A stretch of 64,000 bases of DNA, from contig PJER01000003.1 of the NCBI GenBank assembly GCA_002825465.1, positions 68,982 to 132,981 of the forward strand, given 5' to 3'. Positions 34,690-42,460 of this stretch are shown one piece after another. The stretch's first letter is position 1, and each line of letters opens with the position of its first letter. Made by a program: the position numbers and the translations under genes. A model generated the notes under the pieces. It saw only the letters and a list, made by a program, of their open reading frames with translations, had not been told where the DNA came from and searched no databases. This DNA is from Candidatus Thorarchaeota archaeon MP8T_1. GTDB lineage: Archaea > Asgardarchaeota > Thorarchaeia > Thorarchaeales > Thorarchaeaceae.

Positions 34690-35121
34690 TTGTCAGAAGT
34701 GGACGAAAAACTACAGAAAGGGATTATTGAACTGGATAAGGGTAACGACAAGAAAGCTTTCAGCTTCTTCAAGGAAGTATTTGAAGATAGACAGGAGAGA
34801 CTTTTGAAAAAAGTTGCAGATAATCCAAAATCTCCAACGCTTATGTTGGATGCACTCTATATGATTCATGCTTTGGTGTGGCTTAGAGTTGCAGAGGCAG
34901 GAAAAGAAAAGAAACATAGTGTTGAACTTCTAGGTAAAGCGGTAGGAACAGTTGAATCTGCAAGAGCTGCATTAGGACCACTTGTTTCCGGATTAGCAAC
35001 ATGGGCAAAGGAGAAGAATATCCAACAAGTGCGAAACAAAGCATTAGGACTCCTAGCAGCTACAAAGGATCTAGAGGACATGGCTAAGAAAGCTCTTGAA
35101 GCTAGTCGCAAGATGGGTTAG
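34690..35121 (+). CDS. Small helical (TPR-like) protein of unknown function
   Basis: 143 residues, almost entirely alpha-helical. It begins with a repeat-like helix pair (LQKGIIELDKGNDKKAFSFF) resembling one TPR unit. Two long helices with many lysines follow. There are no cysteines, signal or membrane segment. The start is TTG 34690, with GGAGTG about nine bases upstream. A TATA-like AATAGTTTAAATCC stretch lies about 55 bases before it. It is convergent with the MazG-like gene, stops only a few bases apart. No specific function can be given. Confidence 0.65.
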   Translation: MSEVDEKLQKGIIELDKGNDKKAFSFFKEVFEDRQERLLKKVADNPKSPTLMLDALYMIHALVWLRVAEAGKEKKHSVELLGKAVGTVESARAALGPLVSGLATWAKEKNIQQVRNKALGLLAATKDLEDMAKKALEASRKMG

Positions 35122-35124
35122 TGT

Positions 35125-35463
35125 TTATCTATTATTCATATGCTGATTCCACTTTTCAGCTGGGAATCGTGTTTCCATCAATTCCAACTCTGATAATACA
35201 CTAGATTCTAAGTCGATATTGTAGTGATTAGCAATCTGTGTGAATAGATTGAATGCCTGAGCAAATTCTCGGTGAAGCTCATCCTTATCTGGTGCTTCGT
35301 GACCCAAGCCTATTACTTTGTATCCTTCATCAATTGTAATGTGTCGAGATATCTCGCCCAGTTCTTCAACAAGATGAGCGAATACTAGGGATGCTGGAAA
35401 TTTATCCCATCCCCGAGCTTTATCAAACTTATCCAGCTTCTTTTGTATTTCACGTAGATGCAT
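35125..35463 (-). CDS. MazG-like nucleotide pyrophosphohydrolase domain protein
   Basis: 112 residues, helical. RGWDKFPASLVFAHLVEELG followed by EIS carries the conserved E-E-x-x-E metal-binding helix of the MazG/all-alpha NTP pyrophosphohydrolase family. EFAQAFNLFTQIANHYNIDL corresponds to the second metal-binding helix, though the usual aspartate (E-x-x-D) is a glutamine here. Family enzymes hydrolyse NTPs to NMP and pyrophosphate, often as house-cleaning. The Asp-to-Gln change may lower activity or alter metal binding. ATG 35463 directly abuts the stop of the upstream tRNA-binding-domain gene, so the two are co-transcribed. Confidence 0.7.
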   Translation of the reverse strand: MHLREIQKKLDKFDKARGWDKFPASLVFAHLVEELGEISRHITIDEGYKVIGLGHEAPDKDELHREFAQAFNLFTQIANHYNIDLESSVLSELELMETRFPAEKWNQHMNNR

Positions 35464-36162
35464 TTACATCATCCTCTTCATGATATGTAATACTTGTGCA
35501 CGTGCTTGATCAAGAATGGAAGAAGTTGGATTTTCCATCCGACCAAGTTCACTATCTTCAGGTAGAGGCTCTCCTCCAAGGAACATGGCTTCACTTACGA
35601 TGTTCATCATCTCTACAGGTGGTAAGACAGCACAAACATACTTTTCACCTACTTTCATATTCGGAAGGTTAGTGACAATCTTCCAAATATGTTTGTCATC
35701 AGTACAACGACATTCGGTAAGGTGCTTTGAGTCAGGAATTGGATTGACCTGTCTAATCTCTACAACCAATATTTCAACAGCACGACCAGGTTCATCATCG
35801 TAAACACGCAATTTACGTTGAAAATCTTCAATAATTCTTAAGGAATAGTATACCTCCGACAAGGTGAGAGAATCTTTTGTGGTAGCAGGCTTGAATCCAG
35901 AGGTTTTTATCGCGTTGTCAATTAACTGCCTGAATTTAGTAAAATTCTCGACGATCTTTTTAGTCGCATCAAGATCTGCCAATTGTTCCGGTGTAACATA
36001 GGAGTATTTTACCTCATAAAACAGACTTCCAGCTTGATGTAGAATTTCTGCAAGCTTCGAATACTCAATGTGAAACTTTAACTTCCGATTGCTAATGATT
36101 TCATTCAATCTACGAATGGCATCTTCCATCACTATGACCCTAGCGTCCTTTGCAGTGTCCAT
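35464..36162 (-). CDS. tRNA-binding-domain (EMAP/CsaA-type OB fold) protein
   Basis: 232 residues from ATG 36162; GGTGA six bases upstream supports it over TTG 36174. The first about 130 residues are helical (SNRKLKFHIEYSKLAEILHQ and following). The C-terminal about 95 residues follow the tRNA-binding OB fold: EILVVEIRQVNPIPDSKHL, KIVTNLPNMKVGEKYVCAVL and EMMNIVSEAMFLGG. The last phrase is the conserved S-x-G/A-M-x-L block seen in methionyl- and phenylalanyl-tRNA synthetase appendages and in CsaA. Free-standing members bind structured tRNA or act as chaperones. It heads a two-gene operon with the MazG-like gene. Confidence 0.78.
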   Translation of the reverse strand: MDTAKDARVIVMEDAIRRLNEIISNRKLKFHIEYSKLAEILHQAGSLFYEVKYSYVTPEQLADLDATKKIVENFTKFRQLIDNAIKTSGFKPATTKDSLTLSEVYYSLRIIEDFQRKLRVYDDEPGRAVEILVVEIRQVNPIPDSKHLTECRCTDDKHIWKIVTNLPNMKVGEKYVCAVLPPVEMMNIVSEAMFLGGEPLPEDSELGRMENPTSSILDQARAQVLHIMKRMM

Positions 36163-36210
36163 GGATTTCACCAATATTGAGCATGTTTGCCCTCTAGATA
36201 AACCTCACCA

Positions 36211-36900
36211 ATGAAAGAGGAGGCCACACGAAATTCTATAAAGCCATGTGCGTTATTCGACAAGACTAAACTGGAGGAGATTTGCCCTTTGATACAGGCT
36301 GTCTACATATTGGTCGCTGATAGCGGGTTATGTGTTCTTGATCGTAAGTACGGAGAAGCAGACATGGACCCTAATCTTATCAGTGGATTCCTTACTGCTC
36401 TTATTCAGTTTGGACGCGAACTCAGTGATGGAAATCGAGTTCATGTCATAGATTTTGGGGCATTTGATATCTGTCTATCATTGAAGGATAACATCATTGT
36501 TGCAGCTACCGTCGACAAAGTAGATGATGGAAACGCAGCAATGGCAGTCCTAGCAGAAGTGAATAATGCCTTTACAAAAGACTATGGTGATATGTTAAAC
36601 GAATGGGATGGAAATCTAGAACCATTTGAGAGATTCTACACGAAGTTGGACAACATCACTAAGAATGGTCGTGCCTCTGAAACAAAAATTGTAGTTCCAG
36701 TACTCAAAGGGAAAGTATCTCCCATGCTTGTGAGACTAGGTCAGATGACACAAGAAACCTATGATGTTGCTAAGATGTGTGAAGGAAAGTTGACTGCACG
36801 TGATATAGCAGATCAGTTAGGACAACATATGAAAGAAGTCCAAAAATCACTCAATACTCTTGAAGATATGAAGATTCTTGAGTGGAGAGAAATAGGATAG
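36211..36900 (+). CDS. Longin-like domain plus winged-helix protein (Asgard eukaryotic-signature type)
   Basis: 229 residues, cytoplasmic. Residues about 10-155 have the beta-rich start and long helices of the longin/roadblock superfamily: AVYILVADSGLCVLDRKYG, LISGFLTALIQFGRELSDGN, NIIVAATVDK, and a closing FTKDYGDMLNEWDGNLEPFE. This phrasing is typical of Asgard longin proteins thought to serve as small-GTPase partners. The C-terminal about 65 residues form a winged helix (CEGKLTARDIADQLGQHMKE). The combination suggests a regulator linking a signalling platform to nucleic acid or protein binding. Start ATG 36211 has no clear ribosome site and may be leaderless. No small GTPase is encoded in the window. 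Confidence 0.7.
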   Translation: MKEEATRNSIKPCALFDKTKLEEICPLIQAVYILVADSGLCVLDRKYGEADMDPNLISGFLTALIQFGRELSDGNRVHVIDFGAFDICLSLKDNIIVAATVDKVDDGNAAMAVLAEVNNAFTKDYGDMLNEWDGNLEPFERFYTKLDNITKNGRASETKIVVPVLKGKVSPMLVRLGQMTQETYDVAKMCEGKLTARDIADQLGQHMKEVQKSLNTLEDMKILEWREIG

Positions 36901-36959
36901 CCTTAGACCTACTACCAATTCTTTACTAAGAATAATCTCTATGTAGTTTTGATTGAGTG

Positions 36960-37688
36960 TTATCCTGATTGACCCCACTCATTTCCTGCGGCTATTAGAA
37001 TCAAACCAATTACGATAAGTCCAGGCGCTAGAACCCCAGGAATAGCAGTTGGATTTGACCAAGTACTGAACAAGAGATCGCCCATTGGATATCGAATTGC
37101 ATGAATTACTCTACCTGCGAATAGAATGAAGAATCCTAGTCCAAGGAAAAAGTTGGATCTTCGTAACATTCCACCGGATTGATATGCGAGATACCAAAAT
37201 AGTAATGGAATGAATAGGGCATATATTGCTCCAAATCCACCTGAGAGTAGACTTCTTGTGGTTGAATCCAATTGGACGAATCCAAGGATAATAGCAATTA
37301 TAACTGCAGGGATTGCAAATCCAATTTGAGCTTCTTTTTTGCCAAAGATCAGGAATCCAGCAGTTGCAGAAAGTGTAGCTAGTGCTAGCCATTGTATGAG
37401 GGAACCTGCCATGAGCCAGAAAGGCGACTCACCAAAGAATGGGACATTATATGGTGCAGTGAAGTTTACCAAGCTATTGGGATCAGCATAAAAGTCGCCA
37501 ACAAAATAGAAACATCGGCCTATAGCAAGCAATAGGAAGAACATTGCCATAGCAAACTGGAATGGATTTCTAGTGTCCCTCCATCGAAAGAATAACAGGA
37601 ATATAAAGAGGAAAAAGTAATACCCAACAACCAGAAACCAAAGTCCCGCATGTACTTCTCGAACTATCATATCGACTGTTTGCATCAT
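36960..37688 (-). CDS. Seven-helix membrane protein of unknown function
   Basis: 242 residues with about seven evenly spaced membrane helices and short loops; a second ATG follows the first immediately. Charged and aromatic residues sit at helix ends (FFRWRDTRNPFQFAMAMFFL, GRCFYFVGDFYADPN, AGRVIHAIRYPMG). The topology recalls small sensory or carotenoid-type seven-helix proteins, but there is no Schiff-base lysine motif or other signature that would allow a family call. It stands alone, convergent with the longin gene and divergent from the gene at 37828. It is probably a housekeeping membrane protein specific to the lineage. Confidence 0.7.
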   Translation of the reverse strand: MMQTVDMIVREVHAGLWFLVVGYYFFLFIFLLFFRWRDTRNPFQFAMAMFFLLLAIGRCFYFVGDFYADPNSLVNFTAPYNVPFFGESPFWLMAGSLIQWLALATLSATAGFLIFGKKEAQIGFAIPAVIIAIILGFVQLDSTTRSLLSGGFGAIYALFIPLLFWYLAYQSGGMLRRSNFFLGLGFFILFAGRVIHAIRYPMGDLLFSTWSNPTAIPGVLAPGLIVIGLILIAAGNEWGQSG

Positions 37689-37827
37689 GGAAATAGCTCC
37701 ATCCTAATCCTTCTATCTAAAAATAGACTGCGCGCCAACAAATAAAGATATTCCGCGCCCCTTGTTTAAGCGCGATACACATAGACAATCTCTATATTTG
37801 CAATTGATGCTCATAGAAATGGTGTAG

Positions 37828-38232
37828 ATGACGTCAAGACCTACTTGGAAATTAATCAAAGATGACTCTAGTGTCGATGAGTTCATTGATATACGACGAA
37901 TAGTAGGTAATCAAGTGATTAGAGCATATCTTATTGATGAGATAGTGAATAGTCATAGAATTGAGAGAATTTCTGGTAAACTAAGAGGCCCGAAGAATGA
38001 GTTTAAGGACTTCGCAAAATATCTGATAGTCAAAATCAATAAAGGAGATTCAAAATACAGAATACTCGTAGAAGCGGGAGTTTATGAGAATCTTAGAATA
38101 GTTGGAACTGATTCTGAAGAACTCACTAAGAAGTCACGAGATGAAGTAATTCAGATATTTACCGAAGCACTTCAAGAACCTGAAAAGTATGACACAAGAG
38201 TGTTTCTCAGTACTGATACTGAAGTAAAATGA
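37828..38232 (+). CDS. Small soluble protein of unknown function
   Basis: 134 residues, mixed alpha/beta, charged, without signal peptide or cysteine motif. Phrases such as DEFIDIRRIVGNQVIRAYLI and SKYRILVEAGVYENLRIVG suggest a small beta-sheet domain flanked by a C-terminal helix. I do not recognise a family. It starts at ATG 37828, with GGTG shortly upstream. It is followed after ten bases by another small gene with its own ribosome site, so the two form an operon. Confidence 0.65.
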   Translation: MTSRPTWKLIKDDSSVDEFIDIRRIVGNQVIRAYLIDEIVNSHRIERISGKLRGPKNEFKDFAKYLIVKINKGDSKYRILVEAGVYENLRIVGTDSEELTKKSRDEVIQIFTEALQEPEKYDTRVFLSTDTEVK

Positions 38233-38242
38233 GGATGATCTA

Positions 38243-38434
38243 ATGTTTGAGCGATATGCAAAATGCCCGATTTGTGATAAAAGAACTGTATTAAGAGTTC
38301 CACCAGATGTCATCAAAAATGCAACACGTTTCCCCTATACTGTGAAAGTCAAACATGATGATCATTATTTCTATATCAATTTGGATAGTCAAGCTTGGAT
38401 TACAGATATTTTACATCCAGAACTTGTTGAATGA
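38243..38434 (+). CDS. 63-residue protein with a CxxC knuckle
   Basis: A very short protein starting MFERYAKCPICDKRTVLRVP, with one CPIC pair and a histidine/aspartate-rich segment (KVKHDDHYFYINLDSQAW) that could complete a metal site. The ribosome site GGATGAT is correctly placed before ATG 38243. The preceding gene ends ten bases earlier, supporting co-expression. Its 3' end is one base from the convergent PAC2 gene. Its compositional quality and spacing argue that it is real, but the function is unknown. Confidence 0.65.
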   Translation: MFERYAKCPICDKRTVLRVPPDVIKNATRFPYTVKVKHDDHYFYINLDSQAWITDILHPELVE

Positions 38435-38435
38435 T

Positions 38436-39230
38436 CTAACCAATATACATGTCAGATGGATTATCGCCATCATCGGATTCAGCTTCTACCTTTCGAACTA
38501 TCTCTTGTTTTGCCCATTCGATGAACTCAATGACTTTTGCAATGTTTGGAGTCATTACATCCAAGTCTACATTGATACCAACTAGGTCAACCAATCTTTC
38601 AAGAATAGCTTTTGCTGCACGATAATCTCCTTTGATAACCCCAAGTGTTTCACCTAGTATACAGGCACTTTCAATATTGTACATAGATGATGCCCATGTT
38701 GGAATAATCCCATTTGCACCAACAATGACTCCCTCATCAGTTACTACAGTGTTTAAACCATTTGAAACAGTGTTCAGTAATTTCTCAGAACTTGCTGAAA
38801 CATAGATTCGAGGCTCTTCTGGATAAGATTTGAAATATTCTTCATAGCCTTGTTCGTACGCTGCAAGAGAATACATGGTAGAAACTCCAAGGTTATCAAA
38901 TTCCTTTGCAACAAAGTCTGCATATTCGTATACTCCTGTGCTACTAGATGGTTGAAAATCAGCAGTTAGAAAAAGAAGGTCATGGGGTTCATCAGGAGCA
39001 GCTCGATATACATGGACTGTTGTTTTTGGAATGTTGGTAATTCCCTTATTCACAATGACACGGGGAGGGAAGTCCATACTGTATAGATCCATGAAATGTT
39101 CAGCATCTAGAAGCTGAGAAAGAGTCTCTATAGCTATCTTTCCTACACTAGCAATACCTGGAAGGGCAACTATACCGATAGGAGATTTTAGTGAATCTTT
39201 TCCTAATTCCATGAATCTACGCGCGTACAT
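38436..39230 (-). CDS. PAC2-family protein (proteasome-assembly-chaperone-like)
   Basis: 264 residues. SPIGIVALPGIASVGKIAIE at about 15-35 is the family's characteristic opening, followed by DFPPRVIVNKG, HDLLFLTADFQPSS and GVIVGANGIIPTWAS. Archaeal PAC2 proteins are homologues of eukaryotic proteasome assembly chaperones and are thought to help proteasome assembly or act as ATP-grasp-associated partners. The C-terminal tail is acidic (EAESDDGDNPSDMYIG). ATG 39230 is the likely start; ATG 39212 is an alternative. It is co-oriented with the TatD gene upstream. Confidence 0.85.
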   Translation of the reverse strand: MYARRFMELGKDSLKSPIGIVALPGIASVGKIAIETLSQLLDAEHFMDLYSMDFPPRVIVNKGITNIPKTTVHVYRAAPDEPHDLLFLTADFQPSSSTGVYEYADFVAKEFDNLGVSTMYSLAAYEQGYEEYFKSYPEEPRIYVSASSEKLLNTVSNGLNTVVTDEGVIVGANGIIPTWASSMYNIESACILGETLGVIKGDYRAAKAILERLVDLVGINVDLDVMTPNIAKVIEFIEWAKQEIVRKVEAESDDGDNPSDMYIG

Positions 39231-39268
39231 GCTTTTCTATACCCAGTGTAACCATATGGTACTATCGG

Positions 39269-40045
39269 TTAAAGATTGTAGAATCGCTTAGCACTTTTAG
39301 TGGTACTAGCTGCAACAACTTCGAGAGGGACATCTAAGATTTTACTCAGAGATTCACATCCATAACGGATATTCGCAGGTTCATTTCTATCTTGAGTGGG
39401 AGATAGATACGGACCATCGGTTTCTAACAAGATTTGCTCTAATGGGAGAATCTCTGCAGATCGTATGCGATTTCGATATTTACTGAAATTGGCTGGTAAT
39501 GTTATGAACCACCCATTATCTGCAACTCTTTGAGATACGTCAGGATCCCCGTCAAAACAATGCATGAGAACCGGACCAGAGAACTTTGATTCAAGAATCT
39601 CTGTAGCACGCAACTCAGCCTTTCTGGAGTGTATCACAATTGGTAGATTTAACTCAGTAGCAATATCAATGAATTTTGAAAAGATCGGTTCCTGTGCTTT
39701 TCTTGCCCGAGGTTCTTTTACCCAGTGATAGTCCAATCCCACCTCTCCAATTGCAACGATTTCAGACGAGTATTTCCGAATGAGTGTTATAATCTGTTCA
39801 GCCTCATCCATTGTGACTTGTGATGCAGAACAACCTGCAGAGTGATGAATAAAATCGGGGTGTTTCTTCAGAATGCCTAATGTCTGTCTAAAGGATGCAG
39901 GGCTAATAGATGAGGTCACCATCCCCACAAGACCAGCATCTCGTGCTCTTTGAATTATGTTCTCGCGATCATTTCTAAAGTGCTTCATATCGATATGAGT
40001 ATGTGCATCAAACATCTCCATTGACGTATTCTCCACATTACACAT
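39269..40045 (-). CDS. TatD-family metal-dependent hydrolase (deoxyribonuclease-like)
   Basis: 258 residues, TIM-barrel hydrolase. FDAHTHID supplies the first metal ligands (H-x-H), IGEVGLDYHW the bridging glutamate, IVIHSRKA and VLMHCFDGD two further histidines, and LLETDGPYLSP the catalytic aspartate. This set is complete for TatD-type DNases. The N terminus before FDAHTH is uncertain: ATG 40045 or ATG 40021 (MEMFDAHTH), with only a weak GGAG about 12 bases before the first. Role: 3'-5' DNA or RNA trimming by family analogy. Confidence 0.88.
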   Translation of the reverse strand: MCNVENTSMEMFDAHTHIDMKHFRNDRENIIQRARDAGLVGMVTSSISPASFRQTLGILKKHPDFIHHSAGCSASQVTMDEAEQIITLIRKYSSEIVAIGEVGLDYHWVKEPRARKAQEPIFSKFIDIATELNLPIVIHSRKAELRATEILESKFSGPVLMHCFDGDPDVSQRVADNGWFITLPANFSKYRNRIRSAEILPLEQILLETDGPYLSPTQDRNEPANIRYGCESLSKILDVPLEVVAASTTKSAKRFYNL

Positions 40046-40099
40046 CTAAACGAGACTCCTTTAATTATCGATTGTTGTGGTCTTTCAACGGGACCAATA

Positions 40100-41002
40100 A
40101 TGTCAGATGATGTAAATGAACGCCTACGAGATAAGACAATGCAAATCGTCGCATTGAATCAAAAGATGGAAGCACTTCAGGCACAATTAGGGGGGTCTCA
40201 AAAAAGAGCAAATCAGTTGGGCACACAAATCACTGAGCTTGAACAGACAATAGCCCAGAAGGATTCTGAAATTCAAATGCTTAAGACTCAATTGTCAAAG
40301 ACACAAGGAGCATTAGACACCGTAGGAAAGGAAATGCAAGGAATTAAAGCAGAGCAGTCTCAGCTACTTGCAAAGAAACGACCAGAGGTTGTTGGAGCAT
40401 CAGTAAAGGATGAACTGAAACTAGCTGAGATGACGATTGAGAGATTGCGTTCAGATTTGAAGCAGTTTTCCCATGTAGCTACAGAAGTGTTGAATCATGA
40501 AGATGGAGCACATGATAGGTTGAAACAAATTCTCCTAGAGGTCGGTGATCCAAAGTATCGTATCTTGAATATGGTTCTAGCAAAGAAGTCTATCCGTATA
40601 GAGGAGATTGCTGCAAGTCTAGTAATTGATATGACAGAGGCACTCAGACATGTAGATGAGCTTCAAGCAGCTGGCGAGGTCCAAATTAGAGATGGAAATA
40701 CTATCCTACCAGCACAGAAGTATCTAGAATTAAAGGTTCCAAAAGACAAATGGATGATTATAGAACCAGCAGATGTCTTCCAAGAATTAGAAGAATTCGT
40801 TGGAAAGACTGATGATACACCGAGTATAGTTGATGCGATAGAAACTGCTGTGGAAATAATCGAGCAGAAATTAGCTCGAAGTGGAGCACTTATCTTTCAA
40901 ATGAGACGTACTGCAGAATCCTGGAAAAAACAAGGTGGAAACAGCGAAGAACTTCAATACACAATCAAGGATTGGAAAGGGCGAGCACAAGCTTTGGGTT
41001 AA
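40100..41002 (+). CDS. Coiled-coil protein with winged-helix-like region
   Basis: 300 residues. Residues about 5-105 are a long coiled coil with regular heptads (TMQIVALNQKMEALQAQL, TQLSKTQGALDTVGKEMQ). Residues about 150-215 (GDPKYRILNMVLAKKSIRIE and following) look like a winged helix, with IEEIAASLVIDMTEALRHVD as the likely recognition-helix pair. The C terminus is helical. It could be a DNA-associated structural protein or transcription regulator. Start ATG 40100. It overlaps the convergent PDCD5-like gene by four bases. The coiled-coil length suggests dimerisation; no family name can be given. Confidence 0.65.
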   Translation: MSDDVNERLRDKTMQIVALNQKMEALQAQLGGSQKRANQLGTQITELEQTIAQKDSEIQMLKTQLSKTQGALDTVGKEMQGIKAEQSQLLAKKRPEVVGASVKDELKLAEMTIERLRSDLKQFSHVATEVLNHEDGAHDRLKQILLEVGDPKYRILNMVLAKKSIRIEEIAASLVIDMTEALRHVDELQAAGEVQIRDGNTILPAQKYLELKVPKDKWMIIEPADVFQELEEFVGKTDDTPSIVDAIETAVEIIEQKLARSGALIFQMRRTAESWKKQGGNSEELQYTIKDWKGRAQALG

Positions 41003-41397
41003 TCTTCCTTGCCATTATCTTTGATTGCTTCACGAACATAAGCACCAAAATCAGATGTTTCTCCATCTCGTTGAACACGAATCTTGGGACCTTCTCCCTT
41101 GAGCTGGCGCTCTATGTACATAACATCTAATTGCTTCACAACCTGACGGAAACCTCTGTAGACAATTAAGTATAGGATGATTTCTTCGATACGGTTTCCA
41201 ATGTGAGACTCGGTGTTCTTAAGATGATCAAGATATGCGAGCGCATCTGCATCAAGAAATCGTTTGAGGAGTTTCTCACGTTCAGCTCCGACCTTTTCTT
41301 CCTTCTCACGTGTTGCCTGTAATTGCTTCTCACGTGCCACTAGCTCAGCCATTTTCTTTCTTCGTATGATAGCTAGCTCAGTATCATCGTCGGTCAG
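40999..41397 (-). CDS. PDCD5 / TFAR19-family DNA-binding protein, probable CTG start
   Basis: Internal ATG 41352 gives 117 residues. The frame continues upstream with TDDDTELAIIRRKKMAELVA, which is the conserved N-terminal helix of PDCD5 proteins (acidic, then LxxIRxxKMxEL), so translation probably starts earlier. The frame has no ATG, GTG or TTG there. CTG 41397 is preceded by GAGGT seven bases upstream and lies about 40 bases from a TATA box, giving 132 residues. The core (LLKRFLDADALAYLDHLKNT, IEEIILYLIVYRGFRQVV and a basic KIRVQRD near the end) fits the three-helix PDCD5 fold, known in archaea and eukaryotes. It is divergent from the TPR gene. Confidence 0.75.
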   Translation of the reverse strand: MTDDDTELAIIRRKKMAELVAREKQLQATREKEEKVGAEREKLLKRFLDADALAYLDHLKNTESHIGNRIEEIILYLIVYRGFRQVVKQLDVMYIERQLKGEGPKIRVQRDGETSDFGAYVREAIKDNGKED

Positions 41398-41434
41398 TTG
41401 AGGAACCTCAAGATTTTTCGCCTTTCGAGCACAG

Positions 41435-41444
41435 TTAAATATAA
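41435..41444 (-). promoter_or_regulatory. TATA box of the PDCD5-like gene
   Basis: On the minus strand the sequence reads TTATATTTAA. A start site about 25 bases downstream (near 41414) would give a short leader containing GAGGT and then CTG 41397. This is the usual archaeal layout and supports the upstream start. Confidence 0.5.
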
Positions 41445-41509
41445 CGATACAACGAGAGTGGGTTTTTTAACCTCTATGCAAAGAAGCAAGTAGAAGAACG
41501 GAGCGATTC

Positions 41510-42460
41510 ATGTTGTCAAAAGCCGGAAAATGCACATGGTTAGGCATAGATGACAATGGAAAAGATCGATGCCGACTTCGAGGACAGAAACTTCCACAAT
41601 CAGAAGTGTCTGCAAAATGCATGAAACCAGATCTTGCCACTATCTGTGCTGATGCATACAGCTCCTTATCTAGAGGACAAGAAGCAATCTACAAGAATAG
41701 TACAGATGCATTTCCTTGGTTAATTGAATCAGCAACTCAATTTGAGAATCTTGGTGAAATCGATAATGCAATCTCTGCTTACACCAAGGCAATCCATTTC
41801 GCTAACAAGAATGACTTAGCGGAGAAAGCATATGATTTCTTCAGAGCTGCCAGAACTGCATACGAGAAGGGATTAGAAGAAAAAGATCCGTCTCTGAAGG
41901 ATCCGGCTATTAAAGACAACCTAGTAAAAGCTGGACAGGCAATCATCGACAAGATGCGAAGGTTAAGTGAAAGATCAGACCTAACTGATATGCAATCTGA
42001 ACTAAAGGCAGCTGTTCTGGGTGGGGTTTCACTTAAGAAAGCGCAAACAGAACAAACACGAGAACCTAGAGACCTCATCATTAGTCATGGGAGATCCCTC
42101 TATGAGAAAAAAGGTGAAGAATACAAGGATGGTGCAAAATCATACATCGAATCAGGTATGACCAAGAATGCAGTAATTCTTGCATGTATGGGAGCCCTCT
42201 CAGATCTAATGCTCGGAAGACCAAAGGAGGGAATGGCGTATCTAACAGGTATTGCATCGTCTACTGGAAAGAGTCAAGTCTTCAATGAGCATCCCTGTTT
42301 CGAGTGGACAAAACTTGTCTTCAAAGCTCTAATCAGTAGAGATGCAAATCTTATGGTATCTGTCAACAAGCTGTTTCTTGAAATTCCATGGTCCTTTAAG
42401 GATGATAGAGAATTTGCACGCAGAGTTATGGAATCTGTAGAACGAAGGATTACTGCGTGA
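41510..42460 (+). CDS. TPR / alpha-SNAP-like helical repeat protein with N-terminal cysteine motif
   Basis: 316 residues. The N terminus carries cysteines spaced as in a small zinc-binding fold (C8, C21, C36 and C46 approximately, in KCTWLGI, DRCRLRG, AKCMKP and TICADA). Residues about 55-140 are TPR-like repeats (ESATQFENLGEIDNAISAYT, then KAIHFANKNDLAEKAYDFF) reminiscent of alpha/gamma-SNAP phrasing. More helices follow to the end. Such repeats mediate protein-protein contacts. Start ATG 41510, with GGAG eight bases upstream. It is convergent with the RNA methyltransferase gene (11-base overlap). SNAP-type membrane-fusion function would be speculative. Confidence 0.7.
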   Translation: MLSKAGKCTWLGIDDNGKDRCRLRGQKLPQSEVSAKCMKPDLATICADAYSSLSRGQEAIYKNSTDAFPWLIESATQFENLGEIDNAISAYTKAIHFANKNDLAEKAYDFFRAARTAYEKGLEEKDPSLKDPAIKDNLVKAGQAIIDKMRRLSERSDLTDMQSELKAAVLGGVSLKKAQTEQTREPRDLIISHGRSLYEKKGEEYKDGAKSYIESGMTKNAVILACMGALSDLMLGRPKEGMAYLTGIASSTGKSQVFNEHPCFEWTKLVFKALISRDANLMVSVNKLFLEIPWSFKDDREFARRVMESVERRITA

